Assembly: GCA_028277185.1 (NCBI GenBank)
Contig: JANQGQ010000016.1
Coordinates: forward strand, 1-64,000
DNA length: 64,000 bases
Reading direction: 5' to 3'
Source of the DNA: Woeseiaceae bacterium
Lineage (GTDB): Bacteria; Pseudomonadota; Gammaproteobacteria; Steroidobacterales; Woeseiaceae
Part shown: one piece after another, positions 27,581 to 33,703 of the stretch
Layout: every line of letters starts with the position of its first letter
Position numbering within the stretch: position 1 is the stretch's first letter
Made by a program: the position numbers and the translations under genes
Notes under the pieces: generated by a model
What the model was told of the DNA's origin: nothing
Databases searched by the model: none
The model's input: the letters and a program-made list of their open reading frames with translations, nothing else

Positions 27581-27994
27581 TCAGGCTTCCTCCGGCGCCT
27601 GCGGGCGCGTACCGGTAAGAACCGCCATGCCGTCTTCCTCCGGCGTATCCAGGCGCGTACCGGTACGGACCGCCATGCCATCTTCCTCCGGCTTATCCAG
27701 GCGCATACCGGTACGAACCGCCATGCCATCTTCAACCTGGGTCACGCAAGCCCGCAGCCAGCGGTATGTCGAACTGCCCGGGCGCGCCACCCGGACCTGA
27801 CACTCGAAGCAGGTGCCCATGTTGCAGAACGGCGCCCTTGCCTCACCGCTGTGCGTTCGGTTGAAGACGATCGTCTCGTTAGCGAATAGTGCCGCGGCCA
27901 ACGTCTCTCCGGCACAAGCGGTGACGGGCACGTCGTTCACGGTCAGCGAGACTGACGGCCCTCGCGTGATGCTGTCGGATATCTGGCGTCCCAT
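27581..27994 (-). CDS. Small 2Fe-2S ferredoxin-like dehydrogenase subunit with C-terminal 16-residue repeats
   Basis: A 137-residue homologue of HcnA / LhpF. Its 2Fe-2S cysteines are visible in CNMGTCFEC (C-x4-C-x2-C) and, about 26 residues later, RACV. It should carry electrons between the two FAD subunits. The family is usually about 100 residues long; here the C-terminus is extended by three copies of a 16-residue unit with core EDGMAVRTGTRLDTPE, encoded by an exact-length 48-bp tandem repeat. The first unit starts at the position where the family normally ends, so the tail looks like an internal duplication of the original C-terminus. It lies 20 bp downstream of the DAO gene and 1 bp upstream of the BFD-type gene. 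Confidence 0.85.
   Translation of the reverse strand: MGRQISDSITRGPSVSLTVNDVPVTACAGETLAAALFANETIVFNRTHSGEARAPFCNMGTCFECQVRVARPGSSTYRWLRACVTQVEDGMAVRTGMRLDKPEEDGMAVRTGTRLDTPEEDGMAVLTGTRPQAPEEA
27585..27728. repeat. 48-bp tandem repeat, three copies
   Basis: Units begin at 27585, 27633 and 27681 and share cores such as TTCCTCCGGC and CGTACCGGTA, with the third unit diverging slightly (GCATACCGGTACG). The period is a multiple of three, so the repeats extend the small 2Fe-2S protein in frame. Copy number could vary between strains. Confidence 0.85.
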
Positions 27995-28014
27995 GGCGAA
28001 GCTTCGTCCCGGCC

Positions 28015-29205
28015 CTAACCGACAAAAGCGTTGAGAGCGCCGAAGCGCGCCGGGCTGAAGGGCTCGATCGGGTAGGACGTCCGGCCCATCAGAATCCGCT
28101 CGCTCATCAGTCGGGCGTAAGTCGGTCCATACGTGAAGCCGGAACCGCCCGCGGCCACGAAGTAGCCCGGCGCTTCGGCGATCTCACCCAGCACGGGCAG
28201 CTGATCGGCGGTGATGGCCGTCGTCCCGGTCCAGCTGCGCAGCAATCTCAACGACCTGACGAGCGGCACGACGTCGGCCGCGGCGCGCAGGTTGCCGAGC
28301 ACCGATTCCAGCTTGAGTTCCGGCGATCGTCCGTCGGTCCAGCGGCCCGCGCGCTGGCGCAGAACGGCGGCCCAACCACCGCCGATCAGGAGATTGCCGT
28401 CGTGAGCCTGCTTGAGCGAAAGCTTGCGACCGACGTGCTGGACCAGGTGACCGACCCGTGGAGCAAGCTTCTCGGTGACGTTCATGGTCAGGGCAACCGG
28501 AAACAGCGGCACATGGAGCCTGGCCATTGCCGCGACGGCGGGCGCGCCTGCGCCGGCGGCGTTCAGCACTGCCTCCGCACGCACCGTCTCGCTGCCCTCG
28601 CCGTCCCGGTCGAACTCCAGCTGCCAGCCGTCGGCGGTCCGCTGCACGGCCACTACCGCGGCACCGGTGACGATACTCGCACCTGACTCGGCTGCCTTGC
28701 GGGCATAGGCGGGCGTCAGGAGCCGCGGGTTGCAGTGCCCTTCGCTCGCGCAATACAACGCGGCCCGAACGCAATCGGAAAGATAGGGAGCCATGCTCCG
28801 CGCCTCCTCCGCGTCCAGCATCCGGACGTCCAGACCCTGGCTTTGCTCGATCCGGGATTTCCGCTCGAGCAGGTCGATCTGATCCGGCGTCTCGGCCACC
28901 ATCAGGCCGCCACCCATGCTCATCTGCGTGTCGCACCCGAGTTCGTCGTCGATCCGCCGCCACTGTCCGATCGCGATTCGCGCCAACCCGACATAGAACT
29001 CGAGCTCCCGAACGTCCGCGTCGATGTTCTGAATCAGCCGGTGCTCGAGCTGGAAGTGCAGAGATCCCGCGTTTTGCCCGGAGGCACCCTGATTGATCTG
29101 CCCGCGCTCGAGCAGCATCACGCGCGCGCCGGCCTGTGCGAGGTAGTACGCCGACGCGCAACCGGTCAGGCCGCCGCCGACGATCGCGACATCAATATCC
29201 GTCAT
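28015..29205 (-). CDS. DAO-type FAD amino-acid/amine dehydrogenase subunit (HcnC/OoxB/LhpB-type)
   Basis: A 396-residue flavoprotein of the D-amino-acid oxidase / glycine oxidase fold. The FAD motif is VAIVGGGLTGCASAYYLAQA at about 6-25, with GASGQNAG near 42-49 and the C-terminal GGSGFTYGPTYA that closes the FAD site. It is presumably the catalytic subunit that oxidises the C-N bond of a cyclic or secondary amino acid. It heads the dehydrogenase part of the operon and is followed by the 2Fe-2S and FAD-BFD subunits. Gene content cannot by itself separate D-hydroxyproline dehydrogenase from opine oxidase or HCN synthase; the DapA-family neighbour favours hydroxyproline. Confidence 0.85.
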   Translation of the reverse strand: MTDIDVAIVGGGLTGCASAYYLAQAGARVMLLERGQINQGASGQNAGSLHFQLEHRLIQNIDADVRELEFYVGLARIAIGQWRRIDDELGCDTQMSMGGGLMVAETPDQIDLLERKSRIEQSQGLDVRMLDAEEARSMAPYLSDCVRAALYCASEGHCNPRLLTPAYARKAAESGASIVTGAAVVAVQRTADGWQLEFDRDGEGSETVRAEAVLNAAGAGAPAVAAMARLHVPLFPVALTMNVTEKLAPRVGHLVQHVGRKLSLKQAHDGNLLIGGGWAAVLRQRAGRWTDGRSPELKLESVLGNLRAAADVVPLVRSLRLLRSWTGTTAITADQLPVLGEIAEAPGYFVAAGGSGFTYGPTYARLMSERILMGRTSYPIEPFSPARFGALNAFVG

Positions 29206-29234
29206 TGGGGCCTGTCAACACTACGGGAGTGGCC

Positions 29235-29639
29235 CTAGCCGATGACGGCGGTAACCTCGATCTCGATCAGGAAGTCCGGCAGCGCGAGGCTCTGTACGCC
29301 GATCCAGGTATTGGCGGCCGGCGTGACGTCGCCGTAAAACTCGGCGATCGCGGCGCCGACCGACTCGAGATACTCGGGCTTCTGGTCGACGACGTAGGTA
29401 CGCATCCGGGCAACGTCGGCCGGTGACGCCCCTGCCGCCGCCAGCACCTCCTTGAGGTTGCCGAGCGCCTGGCGTGCCTGCGCGGCGATGTCGCCCGGAC
29501 CGACCAGGTTGTAGTCCTTGTCCCAGGCGACCTGGCCCGCACAATGAAGCGTGGTCTGACCGGTCGTCTTCACGGCGTGGGAGAAACCGTACTGCACACT
29601 GCCGTACATCGTTTCGGGGTTTACTACTTCGCGCGTCAT
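29235..29639 (-). CDS. Rid (YjgF/YER057c/UK114) family protein lacking the RidA arginine
   Basis: A 134-residue Rid-family protein; the C-terminal strand ALPDFLIEIEVTAVIG is diagnostic. RidA deaminates reactive enamine/imine intermediates and needs a conserved arginine in the segment before that strand. Here the segment is PAANTWIGVQ, with asparagine where RidA has arginine, so it belongs to a Rid subgroup without proven RidA activity. It lies 29 bp upstream of the amine dehydrogenase genes, whose imine product would be a natural ligand or substrate, and 46 bp downstream of the VOC gene. No signal peptide is present. Confidence 0.88.
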   Translation of the reverse strand: MTREVVNPETMYGSVQYGFSHAVKTTGQTTLHCAGQVAWDKDYNLVGPGDIAAQARQALGNLKEVLAAAGASPADVARMRTYVVDQKPEYLESVGAAIAEFYGDVTPAANTWIGVQSLALPDFLIEIEVTAVIG

Positions 29640-29685
29640 ATCGGTTCCTCCGAATTCCTGGCGGGTTGAGTCTGGCGCAGATGCT

Positions 29686-30171
29686 TCAAGCGTATTCGAC
29701 CAGTTCGAGCTGATGACCGAAAGGATCGAGGACGTACCACGAACGGCTCGGCGGGCATGGACCGTCCAGCATGTCGATAGAACCGGCCATCGGCGTGCAG
29801 CCGTTCTCGGCGAGGAACGCTACGGCAGCATCGAGTTCTTCAACCTCGATACACAAATGACGGCTGCCCACGTCGCAATTGCGCGGCGGGCTGGCGGCCG
29901 CGTCGGTCGGCTTCTCGTAGCGGAACAACTCCATGCCGAGGCCGTCCGGCATCTTGAGCATCGCAATTTCGAGCCGGGCTCCCGGCAGATTGATGTGGGC
30001 CTCGGTCCAGTCTCTGCCATCCTCCATGGGAGGGATTTCGGCCGCATCGAACGGACCCATGCGGTAATCGAGCGTCGCGCCGAAAACCCGCGTATAGAAG
30101 TCGACGACGGGCTCGATATCGGCCACGGTGAGCGAAACATGATCGATTCGTTTGAATGGCAGTGTTTTCAT
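29686..30171 (-). CDS. VOC (glyoxalase/bleomycin-resistance fold) family protein
   Basis: A 161-residue cytoplasmic protein with two VOC half-domains: IDHVSLTVADIEPVVDFY at about 9-26 and HLCIEVEELDAAVAFLAENG at about 105-124. Metal-ligand candidates are H11, E68/E82 and H105 plus the C-terminal glutamate in HQLELVEY, so it may be an active metalloenzyme such as a lyase, isomerase or dioxygenase. It is the first gene of the five-gene amine-dehydrogenase operon and diverges from the NRAMP-like transporter across 164 bp. Its likely role is processing of a pathway product; the reaction is unknown. Confidence 0.82.
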   Translation of the reverse strand: MKTLPFKRIDHVSLTVADIEPVVDFYTRVFGATLDYRMGPFDAAEIPPMEDGRDWTEAHINLPGARLEIAMLKMPDGLGMELFRYEKPTDAAASPPRNCDVGSRHLCIEVEELDAAVAFLAENGCTPMAGSIDMLDGPCPPSRSWYVLDPFGHQLELVEYA

Positions 30172-30258
30172 TGGCTACATCCTGATTCGCGAACGGGCTC
30201 GATTTCACAGACTACCGAGACAGTTCCCCGGAGACATGACGAAGAATGCGTCAATCCG

Positions 30259-30273
30259 TTGCTCTCAGCGCAA
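30259..30273. promoter_or_regulatory. Candidate LysR-type operator TTGC-N7-GCAA
   Basis: TTGC-TCTCAGC-GCAA lies between the VOC / amine-dehydrogenase operon (start 30171) and the NRAMP-like transporter (start 30336). It has the same arms and spacing as the site at the LysR gene (25135). It could coordinate the dehydrogenase operon with the DapA-family gene. Confidence 0.45.
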
Positions 30274-30335
30274 TCCGGGACATGCGCCGTTGGCAGCGTT
30301 GTAGACTTGCGGCGTAATCGACGGGCGGCCGACGG

Positions 30336-31655
30336 ATGAACGCGTTAATCAAGCTCTTCAATGGACTGATCGGCCCGACTGCCGTCATTGCCGCCGGGAC
30401 GATGGGCGCGGGCGCCGTGGCCTCGCTGATTCTGGGGGGCGCATGGTTCCGCTACGAACTGCTCTGGGTCGTGCTGTTCATGCTGCCACTGTTCGTCGTA
30501 GCTGTCGATTCCTCCTCGCGAATCGGCAGCGTGAATCGCGGCAGCGGCATGATGAGCATCGTCCGCCGACACATCCATCCAGGCGTCGCCTGGCTGCTGC
30601 TGCTCATCAACGTACCCATACACATCCTCATCGCGATGGGTCAGTTTTCGGTCATGTCGTCGGCGTTCCTGTCGCTGTTTGGCCTGCACCCGCCCGCGCC
30701 GGGCGCAACCGAGGCCGAACTCGACAGCTACTTCGGATTCGAAGTCGTCACGTCGCTGGGCCTCGCGGGTCTCGTGCTCTGGTTGATCCTGTCGCAAGGT
30801 TACAGCCGCATGGAGAAAGCGATGACCGCGATGATGATCGCAATGTTCTTCTGCTTCCTGGCCATCGCGCTCCGCAGTTTCAGCGACATAGGCGCAATCC
30901 TCGCCGGCTTCGTGCCCGGAATCCCCGCCGACCTGCCCGCGCCGGAGAGCGGCACCGTCAGACTCAGCACGAGTTCGATCATTTCGATCGTCGGCGCCGC
31001 GATTGCGCCGGGCGCCCTTCTCGCGACACCGTATCTGAGTTCGGACGCCAGCAAAGGTCCCCTGACGCTGCGGCAGGACTTCAGGAAGTCCGTGATCAAC
31101 CTCGGCGTCATCTTCGGCGCCTACGCCATGTTCATCCTGATCGCGGGCGGTTTCGCGCTGTATCCGCTGCCTGATCACGCCGAGATCGAGACCGTGCACG
31201 CGGCGGGACAGGTGCTCACGCTTGCGTTTCCGGAGTCCTTGAGCTTCATCGGTCCGCCCATCTTCACGCTCGGCCTCTTCATCGCCGCCATGACGACGCT
31301 CGTGATCTGCGTACAGGTCGTTATCTACCTGTCGCTGGACATGGTAAATAAGGATTGGACCTACAGCCCGGACAACCGTCTGTTTCGGCGTCTATTGATC
31401 GTCGTCACCGTCGCCGCGGCCGCGCTGGCGCCCGTCTGGGATTTCCCGGCGCTCCTCAAGGTCCTGCTGTTGATGGGCGTGAACGTACTCGTCATTCCGA
31501 TCGTGATCCTCGCGATGATCTACCTGCTCAACAGCCGGGCGGTGATGGGCCAGCACACCGCCAGCGGCTGGCGCAACGGCATGCTGGTTTTGTGCCTGCT
31601 CGTCGCCGTCGTGCTTGCCGTGGACAAGATCCCCGACTATCTCGCCATGCTTTGA
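30336..31655 (+). CDS. NRAMP-like membrane transporter with non-canonical metal-site motifs
   Basis: A 439-residue integral membrane protein with about 11 transmembrane helices, resembling the NRAMP/SLC11 group of the APC superfamily. Classical NRAMPs bind Mn/Fe through DPGN in helix 1 and MPH in helix 6. Here helix 1 reads GPTAVIAAGTMGAGAV and the helix-6 region reads GAAIAPGALLATPYL, so those ligands are missing. The cargo may then be another cation or an organic solute, as seen for other APC members. It diverges from the amine-dehydrogenase operon, raising the possibility that it imports that pathway's substrate. No clear ribosome-binding site precedes the ATG. Confidence 0.75.
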   Translation: MNALIKLFNGLIGPTAVIAAGTMGAGAVASLILGGAWFRYELLWVVLFMLPLFVVAVDSSSRIGSVNRGSGMMSIVRRHIHPGVAWLLLLINVPIHILIAMGQFSVMSSAFLSLFGLHPPAPGATEAELDSYFGFEVVTSLGLAGLVLWLILSQGYSRMEKAMTAMMIAMFFCFLAIALRSFSDIGAILAGFVPGIPADLPAPESGTVRLSTSSIISIVGAAIAPGALLATPYLSSDASKGPLTLRQDFRKSVINLGVIFGAYAMFILIAGGFALYPLPDHAEIETVHAAGQVLTLAFPESLSFIGPPIFTLGLFIAAMTTLVICVQVVIYLSLDMVNKDWTYSPDNRLFRRLLIVVTVAAAALAPVWDFPALLKVLLLMGVNVLVIPIVILAMIYLLNSRAVMGQHTASGWRNGMLVLCLLVAVVLAVDKIPDYLAML

Positions 31656-31715
31656 TGACCCCCGGCTGACAGCGCTACACTCTGGCGGTTCATCGAGCAG
31701 CCTTTGAGGAGCGCG

Positions 31716-32168
31716 ATGCTGACCTACGGACTCATCGGCGCGGCACTCGTAGCCACGACGGTCGCCATGCATGCCCTCGGCACGTCGTACTGGATTGGCC
31801 TGCTTTCACGCTGGGGGCAGCGGCGCAAAACGCACGCCAACACGACCGGGACCACGCTTCGCGTCCTGACTTCTACGGTCATCGTGATCGTCGTGCTGCA
31901 CACGGCGCAGATTTTCGTCTGGGCGGCGGCCTACGAGCTGCTGCTGCCGCCGGGCGTTTTCGCATCGTTCGAGGAGTCCCTGTACTTCTCGTTCGTGACG
32001 TTCACGACCGTCGGCTTCGGGGACGTCGTGTTGAGTCCGGGCGTCCGCCTGATGAGCGGCATCGAGGCGCTGAACGGGATCATCCTGGTCGGCTGGTCGA
32101 CCGCCCTGCTGTTCGCCGTCGTGCAGCGAACGATGACCAAACTCGGAAAAGCAGGTGCCGACGGCTAG
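31716..32168 (+). CDS. Two-TM potassium-channel-like protein
   Basis: A 150-residue membrane protein with an N-terminal helix (LTYGLIGAALVATTVAMHAL), a helix at about 55-75, a pore loop with the filter sequence TTVGFGD, and a final helix (ALNGIILVGWSTALLFAV). The filter is that of the ion-trans_2 potassium-channel family. No cytoplasmic RCK domain is attached. ATG 31716 has GAGGA 5 bp upstream; a TTG 12 bp earlier is less likely. The gene overlaps the start of the alpha/beta hydrolase gene by 14 bp. Confidence 0.85.
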   Translation: MLTYGLIGAALVATTVAMHALGTSYWIGLLSRWGQRRKTHANTTGTTLRVLTSTVIVIVVLHTAQIFVWAAAYELLLPPGVFASFEESLYFSFVTFTTVGFGDVVLSPGVRLMSGIEALNGIILVGWSTALLFAVVQRTMTKLGKAGADG

Positions 32169-33264
32169 TACAGTCCGACGTCAACGCGGGCTGGCCGCCA
32201 TGGCCGCCGGCCTGGCCGCGGTTTTGATCGTCGCAAGCCGCGCCGACCCGGTCCGGGTGATCGATACCCACCTGAGTTCCACGCCGAATCCCGCCGTCGA
32301 TGCATTCGATGCCGGCTGGCAGGCCTATCTTGACTGGGAATCCGAGCTGCCGTTCCAGGAAGGTTGCACGCCGTTCGTGCGCGCCGTCGACGACGGCGTC
32401 GAATACCGGGGCACGGTGGTGTTCCTGCACGGGTTCTCCGCGTGCCCGCAGCAGTACTACGAACTCGCCGACCTGCTGGCGGCAGCCGGATATCGCAGTC
32501 TCGTGCCCCTGCTGCCGGGCCACGGCCGGCCCTGGCCGGCCATCGATCGGGACGACTCGGGCGCCCTCCCCGGCCCTCTGTCCTGGCGCCGCGCCTACGA
32601 AGCGTTCGCCGATCGCATCAATCGCATCATGGCGGATGCCGAAGGCGAACGCGTGATCGCGGGCCTGTCGGGCGGCGGCGCTGCAGCGCTGTATCTGAAC
32701 GACCGTGCCCGCGGCCTCTACGACCGCAATCTCGTCATGGCGCCCTTCCTGTCGATCGCGGGCGGTCGCACGGTCAATGGCGCGACGGTGATCGCGGGCG
32801 CCATTCCGGCGCTGAATCAGCTGAGCGCCACGCCGTTCGGCAGCGCCGACTCCTGCATCGCGAAACGGCGCGAGGGCAAGGCCTCTTACTGCAAGTGGCA
32901 GATCCGTCACGTCGCGGGTATGCGAGCGCTGGGCACGGACGTGCGCCGCCGGCTCGCGGCGCAGCCGCTTGCGGTTCGCATGCAGATCATCGGCGTCAGC
33001 AACGACGACTCGGTGAGCAATGTCCGTATTGCGGAACTGATCGCCGCGCAGACCGGCACCCGCAGCACGAGCGCCTGTTTCTACCCCGCCGGCGTCCCGC
33101 ACTCGATGTTCTCGCGCTTCGACCACCCCGGCGAGGACATGTACTGGCTTGCCGAATTCCACGCCGCCGCGCTGGCGTTCCTGATTGCCGGCGACGCATT
33201 CCCGACTGCCGCCGGCGACGGCGGACAGTGCCGGCTCGACGCCCGGCCGGCGGATGCAGCCTGA
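32155..33264 (+). CDS. Alpha/beta-hydrolase with N-terminal membrane anchor or signal
   Basis: A 369-residue serine hydrolase. The N-terminus has a hydrophobic stretch (LAAMAAGLAAVLIVASRA) that would export or anchor it. The fold markers are VVFLHGFSA (oxyanion region, about 89-97), LLPGHGRP, and the nucleophile elbow GLSGGGA with serine near 172; a late HSMFSRF may hold the catalytic histidine. The most likely start is GTG 32155, inside the channel gene, with AAAAGCAG before it; an ATG at 32200 is an alternative that shortens the anchor. Its stop overlaps the DUF2905 start (TGATG). Substrate unknown; an esterase or lipase is plausible. Confidence 0.8.
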   Translation: MPTASTVRRQRGLAAMAAGLAAVLIVASRADPVRVIDTHLSSTPNPAVDAFDAGWQAYLDWESELPFQEGCTPFVRAVDDGVEYRGTVVFLHGFSACPQQYYELADLLAAAGYRSLVPLLPGHGRPWPAIDRDDSGALPGPLSWRRAYEAFADRINRIMADAEGERVIAGLSGGGAAALYLNDRARGLYDRNLVMAPFLSIAGGRTVNGATVIAGAIPALNQLSATPFGSADSCIAKRREGKASYCKWQIRHVAGMRALGTDVRRRLAAQPLAVRMQIIGVSNDDSVSNVRIAELIAAQTGTRSTSACFYPAGVPHSMFSRFDHPGEDMYWLAEFHAAALAFLIAGDAFPTAAGDGGQCRLDARPADAA

Positions 33265-33470
33265 TGGGCAAGCTGCTCATCATGATCGGCGTCGCGCTCG
33301 TTGTCATCGGCGCCGTTCTGATATACGCACCATGGCTGCTCAACTGGTTCGGAAAACTGCCCGGCGACCTGAGCTACCGGTCGGGCAACACGCGGATCTA
33401 CATCCCGATCACCTCGATGATCGTCTTAAGCGTCGTGCTGACGCTGCTGTTCGCCCTGTTTCGCCGTTAA
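33264..33470 (+). CDS. DUF2905 small membrane protein
   Basis: A 68-residue protein beginning MGKLLIMIGVALVVIGAVLI, with two transmembrane helices flanking the motif LNWFGKLPGDLSYRSGN that is typical of the DUF2905 family. Its function is unknown. The ATG overlaps the stop of the alpha/beta hydrolase gene (TGATG at 33262-33266), so translation is coupled. A hairpin terminator follows at 33521-33539. Confidence 0.85.
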   Translation: MGKLLIMIGVALVVIGAVLIYAPWLLNWFGKLPGDLSYRSGNTRIYIPITSMIVLSVVLTLLFALFRR

Positions 33471-33520
33471 CGACCGGCTGGCGCCTGCCAGCCATCCCGG
33501 CTCCCCGCCAACCGTGAACC

Positions 33521-33539
33521 GGGCCTCGTTTCGAGGCCC
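33521..33539 (+). terminator. Hairpin terminator after the channel / hydrolase / DUF2905 operon
   Basis: GGGCCTCG-TTT-CGAGGCCC is a perfect 8-bp stem with a 3-nt loop, 50 bp after the DUF2905 stop and 165 bp before the next start. The following TGTTTGCTC is only moderately T-rich, so the call is probable. Confidence 0.55.
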
Positions 33540-33629
33540 TGTTTGCTCATCGGCGTCCCGCGACATCCGACCCGGGCGCCCGCCCGGCAGACCGCGACAG
33601 CATCGTCTCGCAAATACAACAAAAGGAAC

Positions 33630-33675
33630 TATACTTTTTCAATGGAAACCCTTGAGTTGTTGTTCTGTCACAACA
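33630..33675 (+). promoter_or_regulatory. Promoter -10 candidate and inverted repeat upstream of TonB receptor
   Basis: TATACT (33630-33635) is a good sigma-70 -10 element about 70 bp before the receptor start; no convincing -35 is seen. Downstream lies TGTTGT-TCTGTC-ACAACA (33658-33675), a perfect 6-bp inverted repeat placed where a repressor could block the transcript leader. Confidence 0.35.
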
Positions 33676-33703
33676 GTAGACCCTTCTACACCGAGGAGCT
33701 GTC

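Noticed and set aside
27585..27728. CRISPR-like array
   Set aside because: The 48-bp units are directly abutting without spacers, are inside a coding frame, and no cas gene is present.
26134..29205. Hydrogen cyanide synthase hcnABC
   Set aside because: Subunit make-up matches, but HcnABC, opine oxidases and D-hydroxyproline dehydrogenases cannot be separated by eye; the DapA-family and Rid neighbours make HCN synthesis the weaker choice.
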